This document shows positions 41,113-50,369 of a stretch of 64,000 bases of DNA, piece after piece. Below the pieces are notes generated by a model. The model was not told the origin of the DNA. It saw only the letters and a program-made list of their open reading frames with translations, and did not search any database. Origin of the DNA: DASVDE01 sp963740065 (lineage in GTDB: Bacteria; Actinomycetota; Thermoleophilia; Solirubrobacterales; 70-9); contig CAVUCS010000004.1 of NCBI GenBank assembly GCA_963740065.1, positions 186,001 to 250,000 of the forward strand. Reading direction: 5' to 3'. The translations under genes were made by a program, and so were the position numbers. Positions within the stretch are counted from its first letter, which is position 1. Each line of letters begins with the position of its first letter.

Positions 41113-42163
41113 TTGCGAAACCCCCGAGACTTCTTCCAGCCCCAAGCGATCGGCGCGCCCTGAGCCGCTGCGCGAGATTCCGGTGAAGCCCTCCCGGATG
41201 ATCCACTTCCTGGACTTCTCCAACGAGAAGATGGTTGCCAAGGCCGGCGCCATCGCGGAGAAGACCGACATCCTGCTCGGCAACCTCGAAGACGCGATTC
41301 CGGTCGATCGCAAGGAGGCCGCGCGCCAGGGTCTGATCAAAGCCGCGAAGGAGTCTGACTTCGGCCAAACATCGCTTTGGACCCGGGTCAACTCACTGGA
41401 GAGCCCTTGGGTGCTCGACGACCTGACCACGCTGGTCACCGAGATCGGTGAACAGCTGGAGGTCGTGATGGTGCCGAAGGTTGAAGGCGCCTGGGACATC
41501 CACTACGTCGACCGGCTGCTCGCGCAGCTGGAGGCAAAGGCCGGGCTCGACCGCCCGATCCTGATCCACGCGATTCTCGAGACGGCGCAGGGCGTCGTCA
41601 ACCTGGAGGAAATCGCCGCCGCCAGCCCTCGCATGCAGGGGATGAGCTTCGGCCCCGCCGACCTCGCCGCCTCACGCCGGATGAAGACGACCCGCGTCGG
41701 CGGCGGCCACCCTGGCTACCGGACGATGGAAGACCCCGCCGACCCGGAGAACCCGGAGGCCGATCGAGTCAGCGCCCAGCAGGACCTCTGGCACTACTCG
41801 ATCGCCCGCATGGTCGACGCCTGCGCCTCGACCGGGATCCTCCCCTTCTACGGCCCCTTCGGCGACATTAAGGACACGGCCGGGCTGTGAGACCCAGTTC
41901 CGCGCCGCCTTCCTGATGGGTTGCGTCGGCGCCTGGTCGCTGCACCCGGTGCAGATCGACATCGCCAAGAAGGTCTTCAGCCCACCGCCGGACGAGGTCA
42001 AGTTCGCCAAGAAAGTCCTGGAGGCGATCCCCGACGGCCGCGGCGTTCACATGATCGACGGCAAGATGCAGGACGACGCGACCTGGAAGCAGTGCAAGGT
42101 CATGGTCGAACTGGCGGAGATGCTCGCCGCCAAGGACCCTGACCTTGCAGCCGCTTACGGTCT

Positions 42164-42167
<4 letters not shown>
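41113..42167 (+). CDS. HpcH/HpaI-family L-malyl-/beta-methylmalyl-CoA lyase, two apparent +1 frameshifts
   Basis: CitE-like lyase that cleaves methylmalyl-CoA to glyoxylate plus propionyl-CoA in the ethylmalonyl-CoA pathway. MIHFLDFSNEKMVAKAGAIAEKTDILLGNLEDAIP (key part LGNLEDAI) holds the catalytic acidic residues, MVPKVEGAWDI the substrate loop, and GKMQDDATWKQCKVM the C-terminus. Two frame breaks are seen. At about 41158-41161, TTG-started RNPRDFFQPQAIGAP ends at a TGA and continues as EPLREIPVKPSRM one base on. At about 41881-41884, GDIKDTAG continues as CETQFRAAFLMGCVGAWSLHPVQ. Removing one base at each gives exactly 350 residues. GTG 41183 as an independent start would truncate the N-terminus. 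No full-length frame exists without both repairs. Confidence 0.82.
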
Positions 42168-43973
<1,806 letters not shown>

Positions 43974-43983
43974 TCGGCCCACT

Positions 43984-44271
43984 CTACTTATTGGATCTGA
44001 GGTAGATCAGGCTGAGGTCAGCGTCCTCGTTGCGAATCTTCAGCGTCGCGGTAGCCGTTCTGCCATCGGAATACTCAACGGTGCAGGTAAAAGTCGCGTC
44101 GACCACGACATCCTGATCAGATGGGCAATTGACCGATCTCACCCCCTGCCCCTGAGACTGCGACAGGCTCTGCTGGACCGTGTCCTCCAACTTCGCAGAG
44201 TCAATGACCGTCCCCCCGCAGCCGGAGAGAGCGAGCGCCGCAACCACGGCTATCACGCCGAGCAACCTCAT
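43984..44271 (-). CDS. DUF4333-like lipoprotein
   Basis: 95-residue exported lipoprotein: hydrophobic signal (LLGVIAVVAALALSGC) with lipobox cysteine, then a single compact domain. The VNCPSDQDVVVDATFTCTVEYSDGRTATATLKIRNED run, with two cysteines in the C-P-x(n)-F-x-C spacing, matches DUF4333 proteins, common in actinomycetes with unknown function. Start ATG 44271 gives the signal peptide; the upstream in-frame ATG 44319 adds 16 residues of non-signal sequence. It lies just upstream of pckG on the same strand (10-bp gap) and diverges from the sucC-like gene across 46 bp. Confidence 0.82.
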   Translation of the reverse strand: MRLLGVIAVVAALALSGCGGTVIDSAKLEDTVQQSLSQSQGQGVRSVNCPSDQDVVVDATFTCTVEYSDGRTATATLKIRNEDADLSLIYLRSNK

Positions 44272-44317
44272 GTGTCCAGTATCCCAGGCGCTCGTTGGAT
44301 AGGGTTCCGCGCCGCTC

Positions 44318-45535
44318 ATGCGCTTCTACGAATACGAGGCACGCAAGATCATCGAGTTGGCGGGGATTCCCGTCACCAAGTACGGATTTTGCACGACCGC
44401 CGACGAGGCCCGCGCCGCCGCCGAGGAAATCGGGGGCCCCGTGGTGATCAAGTCCCAGGTGCTGAGCGGCGGCCGGATGAAGGCCGGCGGCGTCAAGTTC
44501 GCCGACACCCCGGATGAAGCCGCTGCCCACGCCGAGGAGATCCTCAAGCTGGAGATCAACGGCCACATGCCGCGTGGCGTCCTCGTCGATCCCAAGGCCG
44601 AGGTAAAGCAGGAGTACTACGCGGGGGTCGTCTGGGACGGCACCGCGAAGAGACCGCTGATGCTGTTCAGCGACATGGGCGGGATCGATATCGAGGAGGT
44701 CGCCGAGACCCACCCCGACCACGTCGGCAAAGGCCACGTCTCCAATCTGCTGCCAATCTCCGACTTCGAGGCCAAGCAGGTCGTCGCCTCGACCGGAGTG
44801 ACCGGCTCTCAGCTCAACCGGGCGACTCCCGTCCTCGCCCGCCTCGCCCGCCTCTTCCGCGACAACGACATGACCCTGGCGGAGATCAACCCACTGGCGG
44901 AGCTGACCGACGGCAGATTCGTCGCCCTGGATGCCCACATGGAGATGGAGAACGAGGCAGTGGGTCGTCAAAAAAACCTGCTGCGCAAGAAGCTGGAGAT
45001 CGCCGAAGAGGACACCCGCGAGACCTACGAGCCTTCCGACTTCGAGCGCAACGTCGGCGCGATCGACGCCGCCGACCATCGCGGTGTAATCCAAGGAAAG
45101 GATCACGGCTTCGAGGGCAACCTCGGCCTGGTGATCGGCGCCGGTGGAGGCTCGCTGACACTTACCGACGCCGTCCGCAGCCAGGGCGGCAAACCGGCCA
45201 ACTACTCCGAGATCGGCGGCAACCCCTCGGTCGCCAAGGCATCTGGCCTGGCCAAGGAAGTCCTGCAAAAGGACGGCGTTGAGAAGATCGCGGTGATGAT
45301 GTCGATCGTCTCCAACACCCGCGTCGACATCGTCGCCCGCGGCGTAATCAAGGCTTGCCTGGAGCTGGGCAAGGACCCGGCCGAAACGATCGCGATTTTC
45401 CGCATTCCCGGCGCCTGGGAGGAAGAAGGCTTCAAGATCCTCGACCGCTACGGCGTCGAGTACTGCGACCGCTCGGTCTCGATGTGGGAAGCCGCCGGGC
45501 GGGCCGTCGCCAAGATCCAGGGAGCCCCCGCTTGA
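44318..45535 (+). CDS. sucC: succinyl-CoA synthetase-like ligase, ATP-grasp (beta) subunit
   Basis: 405-residue ATP-grasp subunit of an acyl-CoA ligase. The N-terminal MRFYEYEARKIIELAGIPV is the SucC opening (Y-E-x-x-A-R-x-x-x). GPVVIKSQVLSGGRMKAGGVK gives the ATP-binding K-S-Q-V-L-x-G-G-R. ATP-grasp residues follow in LAEINPLAELTDGRFVALDAHMEMENEA (key part EINPL). The C-terminal ligase domain has LVIGAGGGSLTLTDAV and KPANYSEIGGNPS, but the usual SucC NIFGGI motif is replaced by MSIVSNTRVDI. Substrate could be succinate, malate or citrate; the sequence does not settle this. Downstream sucD starts at a TTGA overlap. Confidence 0.85.
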   Translation: MRFYEYEARKIIELAGIPVTKYGFCTTADEARAAAEEIGGPVVIKSQVLSGGRMKAGGVKFADTPDEAAAHAEEILKLEINGHMPRGVLVDPKAEVKQEYYAGVVWDGTAKRPLMLFSDMGGIDIEEVAETHPDHVGKGHVSNLLPISDFEAKQVVASTGVTGSQLNRATPVLARLARLFRDNDMTLAEINPLAELTDGRFVALDAHMEMENEAVGRQKNLLRKKLEIAEEDTRETYEPSDFERNVGAIDAADHRGVIQGKDHGFEGNLGLVIGAGGGSLTLTDAVRSQGGKPANYSEIGGNPSVAKASGLAKEVLQKDGVEKIAVMMSIVSNTRVDIVARGVIKACLELGKDPAETIAIFRIPGAWEEEGFKILDRYGVEYCDRSVSMWEAAGRAVAKIQGAPA

Positions 45536-46449
45536 GCATTCTGCTGAACAAGGACACCACGTTCATCGTCCAGGGCATCACCGGGCGAGAAGCCGTCAAT
45601 CTCACTCGCGAGTGCCTCGACTACGGCTCCAAGGTCGTCGGCGGGGTGACTCCCGGCCGCAAGGGCCGCGAGGTGCACGGAGTGCCGGTCTTCGACACCG
45701 TCGCCCAGGCGGTCGAGAACTACGGCGGCCCGATCGATGGCTCCGTCGTCACCGTCCCCCCCGCCTTCACCAAGGACGCTGTGCTTGAGGCAATCGAGAA
45801 CGGGATCAAACTGATCGTGATCGTCACCGAGCGCATCCCGCGTCGCGACGTCGCCCAGATGGTCGAGCTGGCGAATCTCCGCGGGGCACGGATCATCGGC
45901 CCCAACTGCCTCGGCCTGATCGTTCCGGAGGTCTGCAAGATGGGCGGGATCGGCGGCCCCGCCAAGGACGCCGCCAAGGCCTACGCGCCGGGCCCGGTCG
46001 GCGTGATGAGTCGCTCGGGCGGGATGACCACGGAGATCTCTTCGTCGCTGACGCAGGCGGGCCTCGGCGTCTCCACCGCCGTATCGATCGGCGGCGACGC
46101 GATCATCGGCTCCGCCTATGCGGAGCTGATGCCCTACTTCGAAGCCGATGAGGAGACCAAAGCGATCGTCATCTACACCGAGCCCGGTGGTCGGATGGAG
46201 GCACAGCTCTCCGAGTGGGTCGCCGAGAACAACTCACGCCTGCCGATCGTCGCCTTCATGGCCGGCAAGTTCATGGACGACGAGGAGATGAAGGGGATGA
46301 GCTTCGGCCACGCCGGCACGATCGTCGAAGGAAAAGAGGACACGGCGACCGAGAAGATCGCCCGCCTCGAGGCCGCCGGCATCCGCGTCGTCGAACGGAT
46401 CGACGAGATCCCCGATGCGGTCAAGGAAAAGCTGGGGGTCGCCGCCTGA
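45532..46449 (+). CDS. sucD: succinyl-CoA synthetase-like ligase, CoA-binding (alpha) subunit
   Basis: 305-residue CoA-binding subunit, start TTG 45532 (TTGA overlap with sucC), giving M-S-I-L-L-N-K-D-T. FIVQGITGREAVNLTRECLDYG is the nucleotide-binding opening. VTERIPRRDVAQMVELA and GARIIGPNCLGLIVPEVCKMG are family motifs, and MSFGHAGTIVEGKEDTATEKIA carries the phosphohistidine (G-H-A-G). The next gene starts with ATG 46449 within the TGA (TGATG), so a ferredoxin-like protein is made with it. Specificity as for the beta subunit. Confidence 0.92.
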   Translation: MSILLNKDTTFIVQGITGREAVNLTRECLDYGSKVVGGVTPGRKGREVHGVPVFDTVAQAVENYGGPIDGSVVTVPPAFTKDAVLEAIENGIKLIVIVTERIPRRDVAQMVELANLRGARIIGPNCLGLIVPEVCKMGGIGGPAKDAAKAYAPGPVGVMSRSGGMTTEISSSLTQAGLGVSTAVSIGGDAIIGSAYAELMPYFEADEETKAIVIYTEPGGRMEAQLSEWVAENNSRLPIVAFMAGKFMDDEEMKGMSFGHAGTIVEGKEDTATEKIARLEAAGIRVVERIDEIPDAVKEKLGVAA

Positions 46450-46682
46450 TGGCCGAAACACTGAACAAGGTCTTCATCGACGTCGAGGTCGACACTTCGG
46501 TCGCGAGCGACGCCAAGCTCGCAGCCAAGCTTGAGGAAGTCTGCCCGGTCGACATCTTCAAGGCGAGCGACTCGGGCGTCGAGGTCGTCGCCGAGAATCT
46601 CGACGAGTGCGTCCTCTGCAACCTCTGCGTCGACGCGGCGCCAGAGGGCACGGTCCGCGTCATCAAGCTCTACGAGCAGTAG
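46449..46682 (+). CDS. small [4Fe-4S] ferredoxin-like protein
   Basis: 77-residue ferredoxin-like protein, start ATG 46449 overlapping the sucD stop (TGATG). It has a C-P-V-D-I-F segment and a C-V-L-C-N-L-C segment (EVCPVDIFKAS... DECVLCNLCVDAAPEGTVRV, each cited in part), that is, four Cys that could bind one 4Fe-4S cluster, as in FixX-like or half-ferredoxin proteins. A single CxxCxxC plus one CP implies one cluster only. Its co-translation with an acyl-CoA ligase is unusual. Electron partner unknown. Confidence 0.82.
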   Translation: MAETLNKVFIDVEVDTSVASDAKLAAKLEEVCPVDIFKASDSGVEVVAENLDECVLCNLCVDAAPEGTVRVIKLYEQ

Positions 46683-46839
46683 TCACCACCGCGACGAGAG
46701 TCGGTGCAACGCATACGCGGCCATATAGGCCACTTTTGCGTTGCACCATTCACCTGTGTGCGACCGGTCACATCGTGACATCGATCCGTGTAGTGGTTTA
46801 TCTTTACATCAATCGGTGTAAAGATCGAAAGGCTGGAAG
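46683..46839. promoter_or_regulatory. structured intergenic region before the fatty-acid operon
   Basis: 157 bp with three inverted repeats in a row. (1) 46703-46713 GGTGCAACGCA pairs with 46737-46747 TGCGTTGCACC, a perfect 11-bp stem around a 23-nt loop holding GGCC-ATATA-GGCC. (2) 46767-46779 GTCAC-ATC-GTGAC. (3) 46800-46825 ATCTTTACA-N8-TGTAAAGAT, 14 bp before the TTG start of the thiolase gene. The last has the form of a TetR/FadR-type operator overlapping the leader. The first could act as terminator for the sucCD operon, though it lacks a U tract. Promoter for fadA-fabG-htdX-acd genes must lie here. Confidence 0.65.
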
Positions 46840-48132
46840 TTGACTGACAATCCCCGTCGCGTCGCCATCGTTGGCGGCAACCGGATCCCCTTCGCGCGAT
46901 CCAACGCCACCTACTCACACGCGACCAACCAAGACATGCTGACCGCCGCGCTCGACGGCCTCGTCGACCGTTTCGGCCTCCAGGGCGAGCGGATTGGCGA
47001 AGTCGCCGGTGGAGCCGTGCTCAAGCACTCCCACGACCGCGACCTCGCCCGCGAGAGCGTGCTGAGCACCCGGCTGGCGCCGGAGACCCCCGCCTTCGAT
47101 GTACAACAGGCCTGCGGCACCGGCCTGGAAACGACGATCCTGATCGCCAACAAGATCGCACTCGGTCAGATCGACTCCGGCATCGCCTGTGGCGCGGACA
47201 CCACCTCCGACGCGCCGATCGCCCTCAACGAGCAGCTCCGCGCAACGCTGTTGGAGGCGAACCGGAGTGGCTCGACCGCCGGCAAGCTGCGTGCCCTGAC
47301 CAAGGTGCGCCCGGGCCACATCGTCCCCTCGATCCCGCGCAACGAAGAGCCGCGCACCGGCCTCTCGATGGGAGAGCACTGCGCGATCATGGCCGACGAT
47401 TGGAAAATCGACCGGACAGAGCAGGACGAGCTCGCCGTCGCCAGTCACCACAATCTCGCCGCCGCTTATGAGCGCGGCTTCTTCGACGACTTGATCACGC
47501 CCTACCTGGGCCTTCAGCGCGACCAGAACCTGCGTCCCGACTCAAACGCGGAGAAGCTGGCGAAGCTGAAGCCGGTCTTCGGAGGGGAAGAGGGAACAAT
47601 GACCGCGGCGAACTCAACGCCGCTCAGTGACGGCGCTTCAGCCGTGCTGCTCGCCTCCGAGGAGTGGGCAAAGGAACGCAATCTTCCCGTCCTCGCCTAC
47701 TTCGCCGAGGCGCAAACCGCCGCCGTCGACCATGTCCACAAGCGCGAGGGGCTGCTGATGGCCCCGGCCTACGCGATGCCGACGATGCTCGACCGCGCCG
47801 GCCTCTCCCTTCAGGACTTCGACTATTACGAGATCCACGAGGCCTTCGCCGCCCAGGTGCTCTGCACGCTGGCCGCCTGGGAAGACGAGACCTTCTGCAA
47901 GGAGAAGCTCGGCCGCGATAAACCTCTCGGCTCGATCGATCGCGCGAAGCTGAACGTCAACGGCGGCTCGCTCGCCGCCGCCCATCCGTTCGCGGCGACC
48001 GGCGGGCGGATCGTCGCCGCGCTCGCCAAGCAGCTGCGCGAGGACGGCGCCGGCCGCGGGGCGATCAGCATCTGCGCCGCCGGCGGCCAGGGCGTCGTCG
48101 CCATCCTCGAAGGGCCGGAGGGCGTCAAATGA
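46840..48132 (+). CDS. acetyl-CoA C-acyltransferase (thiolase, FadA2-like)
   Basis: 430-residue thiolase, cleaving 3-ketoacyl-CoA. Start TTG 46840 with GAAAGG upstream. RVAIVGGNRIPFARSNATY opens the fold. The nucleophile Cys lies in DVQQACGTGLETTILIANK (A-C-G-T-G), the His in GGSLAAAHPFAATGGR (A-A-H-P) and the second Cys in SICAAGGQGVVAILE. Long enough for the mycobacterial FadA2-like group. fabG starts inside its stop (ATGA, 48129-48132). Preceded by the palindrome-rich leader at 46683-46839, which may repress it. Confidence 0.92.
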   Translation: MTDNPRRVAIVGGNRIPFARSNATYSHATNQDMLTAALDGLVDRFGLQGERIGEVAGGAVLKHSHDRDLARESVLSTRLAPETPAFDVQQACGTGLETTILIANKIALGQIDSGIACGADTTSDAPIALNEQLRATLLEANRSGSTAGKLRALTKVRPGHIVPSIPRNEEPRTGLSMGEHCAIMADDWKIDRTEQDELAVASHHNLAAAYERGFFDDLITPYLGLQRDQNLRPDSNAEKLAKLKPVFGGEEGTMTAANSTPLSDGASAVLLASEEWAKERNLPVLAYFAEAQTAAVDHVHKREGLLMAPAYAMPTMLDRAGLSLQDFDYYEIHEAFAAQVLCTLAAWEDETFCKEKLGRDKPLGSIDRAKLNVNGGSLAAAHPFAATGGRIVAALAKQLREDGAGRGAISICAAGGQGVVAILEGPEGVK

Positions 48133-49454
48133 GCGACCGCTACTCGCAGCTGGTTAACGCGCCGGTCGTTTCTTCGATCGCCAAGGGGGTCGGCCTACCG
48201 CAACCGGTGGGCCTCGACCGCCACCACCCCGGGGCGCCGGTGATCGCCGGCCCGGTGCTCACCGATGCCGCCCCCAATGGCCGGCTGGGTCGGGAGATCG
48301 GCGCCCTGCTCGACCGGATCAAAGCCGAGCGCGCCGGCGGTGAGCGGCCGGCAAAGGCCCTGATCTTCGACGCGACCGGCATCGCCGACTCAACCGAGCT
48401 TGTCGAGTTGCAGCGCTTCTTTTATCCGGCGGTCGGGCGACTTCAGCGAAGCGGGCGCGCCATCGTCCTCGGCACTACGCCCGCGCAGGCCGGCTCCCCC
48501 CGCGCCCACACCGCCCAGCGAGCGCTCGAGGGGTTCATCCGCTCGCTCGGCAAGGAGATCGGCGGACGCGGTTGCACCGCGCAGCTCGTCCTCGTCTCCC
48601 CCGGCGCCGAAGATCAGCTCGAGTCGACCCTGCGCTTCCTACTCTCCCCTCGCTCTGCCTACGTCTCCGGCCAGGTCGTCCGAGTCGGCGACGGCGTCGC
48701 ACCGCTGCCGGATATCGACTGGGAACAGCCACTGGCCGGCAAGAAGGCGCTCGTCACCGGGGCCTCGCGCGGGATTGGCGCCGCAATCGCGGCCACCCTC
48801 GCCCGCGACGGGGCGGCCGTCTTCGGCCTCGACGTGCCACAAGCCGCCGCCGACCTGCGGGAGGTCACAGAAGATCTGAGCGGCGAGGCGATCGAGCTGG
48901 ACATCACAGCCGAGGATGCTCCCGAGCGGATCGCCGAACGCTTCACCGACGGGCTCGATGTCGTCGTCCACAACGCCGGCGTCACCCGCGATCGCACGAT
49001 CGCGAAGATGCCGGAGGATCGCTGGACGCAGCTGATGGAGATCAACCTCTCCAGCGAAGAGCGAATCAACGACGCCCTGCTGAACGCCGGATTGCTTGGG
49101 GCCAACGGCCGAATCGTCTGCGTCTCCTCGATGTCGGGCATCGCCGGAAACTCGGGACAGACGAACTACGCGACCTCGAAGGCGGGCGTAATCGGAATGG
49201 TCGAGGCGATGGCCCCCGAGCTGGCCGCGCGCGGCACGACGATCAACGCCGTCGCGCCGGGATTCATCGAGACCCAGATGACCGCCGCAATGCCGATCGG
49301 CCCACGCGAAGTGGGGCGGCGACTCAGCAGCCTCTCTCAGGGCGGCCAGCCGGTCGATGTCGCCGAAACGATCGCCTGGTTCGCGAGCCCGGCGTCAACC
49401 GGGGTCAACGGCAACGTCGTCCGCGTCTGCGGCCAGAACCTTCTGGGGGCCTAG
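48129..49454 (+). CDS. 3-oxoacyl-ACP/CoA reductase, FabG4-like (two-domain)
   Basis: 441-residue short-chain dehydrogenase. It is longer than FabG (about 245) because an N-terminal flavodoxin-like domain (residues 1-205) precedes the active SDR domain, as in mycobacterial FabG4. Active part: GKKALVTGASRGIGAAIAATL (NAD(P) site T-G-x3-G-I-G), VVHNAGVTRDRTIAKM and IVCVSSMSGIAGNSGQTNYATSKAGVIG (catalytic S, Y-x3-K). C-terminal VNGNVVRVCGQNLLGA is family-typical. The next gene starts at the base after its TAG, so tight coupling with the hydratase is likely. Confidence 0.93.
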   Translation: MSDRYSQLVNAPVVSSIAKGVGLPQPVGLDRHHPGAPVIAGPVLTDAAPNGRLGREIGALLDRIKAERAGGERPAKALIFDATGIADSTELVELQRFFYPAVGRLQRSGRAIVLGTTPAQAGSPRAHTAQRALEGFIRSLGKEIGGRGCTAQLVLVSPGAEDQLESTLRFLLSPRSAYVSGQVVRVGDGVAPLPDIDWEQPLAGKKALVTGASRGIGAAIAATLARDGAAVFGLDVPQAAADLREVTEDLSGEAIELDITAEDAPERIAERFTDGLDVVVHNAGVTRDRTIAKMPEDRWTQLMEINLSSEERINDALLNAGLLGANGRIVCVSSMSGIAGNSGQTNYATSKAGVIGMVEAMAPELAARGTTINAVAPGFIETQMTAAMPIGPREVGRRLSSLSQGGQPVDVAETIAWFASPASTGVNGNVVRVCGQNLLGA

Positions 49455-50369
49455 ATGGAGACGCGCACTCTCAACAGCTCTCCCAGCATCCTGCCCCTCT
49501 ACGCCCGCGCCGCGGCGCCGCTGATCCCCGGCGCCTCTCTACTGCCCTTCGTTCCCGGTGGGAACGATGAAATGCCGGAGATCGAGCTGGAACTGACCGG
49601 GGTGCGCGCCGACCCGCAAACGGTCGCCGCTTATAACCGGGTCTGCGGCTTCACCCTGCGCGATTACCTACCCCCGACCTACCCCCATGTCCTCGCCTTC
49701 CCGTTGCACATGGCCGTGATGGCGGATGGCCGCTTTCCCTTCGGCGCGGTTGGGCTGGTCCACGTCGAGAATCGCATCGAGCAGAAACGGCGAATCGGCC
49801 TCGACGAGGAGCTGGCGATCACGGTCCGGCCGACCAAGCTGGAGCCACATCCGCGCGGACGCACTTTCACCCTCGTCTCCGAGGCCCGCGTCGGCGAGGA
49901 AATCGTCTGGGAGGGGGTCAGCACGATGCTGCGCCGGGGCGGCGGCGAGCCCGGCTCGGCGCCCTCCGCAAAGGTCTCAAAAGAGGACGTGACGGAACTC
50001 GAGGCCACGGCCGAATGGAAGCTCGGCGGCGACCTCGGCCGCCGCTATGCGGCCGTCTCCGGCGATCGCAACCCGATCCACATGCACTCGCTGGCCGCGA
50101 AGCCACTCGGCTTCCCAGGGGCGATCGCGCACGGGATGTGGACCAAGGCCCGCTGCCTGGCGGCGCTGGAGAGCCACCTACCAGAAGCCTTCGCCGTCGA
50201 AGTTCGCTTTCGCAAGCCGATTCTGCTGCCGGCCCGCGTCGAGTTCTCAAGCGCCGGCGAGGCCAGAGAGACTTCATTCGCGGTTCGCGACGCAAAGCGG
50301 AAAACACCCCATCTCGACGGCCGGCTACAGCCGTCAGCCAAAAACAGAAGCGGGAGGAAGTCACGGTGA
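49455..50369 (+). CDS. MaoC/HtdX-like 3-hydroxyacyl-thioester dehydratase
   Basis: 304-residue double hot-dog protein of the HtdX type. The N-terminal half (YNRVCGFTLRDYLPPTYPHVLAFPLHMAVM; part cited) is a degenerate hot dog. The C-terminal half has the hydratase signature RRYAAVSGDRNPIHMHSLAAKPLGFPGAIAHGMWTKARC (key part YAAVSGDRNPIH and IAHGMW). Position after fabG4 and fadA2-like genes reproduces the mycobacterial fadA2-fabG4-htdX-fadE order. Stop overlaps the GTG of the next gene (GTGA, 50366-50369). Confidence 0.92.
   Translation: METRTLNSSPSILPLYARAAAPLIPGASLLPFVPGGNDEMPEIELELTGVRADPQTVAAYNRVCGFTLRDYLPPTYPHVLAFPLHMAVMADGRFPFGAVGLVHVENRIEQKRRIGLDEELAITVRPTKLEPHPRGRTFTLVSEARVGEEIVWEGVSTMLRRGGGEPGSAPSAKVSKEDVTELEATAEWKLGGDLGRRYAAVSGDRNPIHMHSLAAKPLGFPGAIAHGMWTKARCLAALESHLPEAFAVEVRFRKPILLPARVEFSSAGEARETSFAVRDAKRKTPHLDGRLQPSAKNRSGRKSR

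Noticed and set aside
41868..42163. Continuation of the PEP carboxykinase frame beyond LAKFGDKLP
   Set aside because: The extended tail has no PEP carboxykinase match and overlaps the lyase gene; a one-base shift gives the proper C-terminus.
44318..46449. Calling the SucCD-like pair malate-CoA ligase (MtkAB)
   Set aside because: The lyase neighbour makes it tempting, but no diagnostic residue was seen; the call was left at ligase family level.
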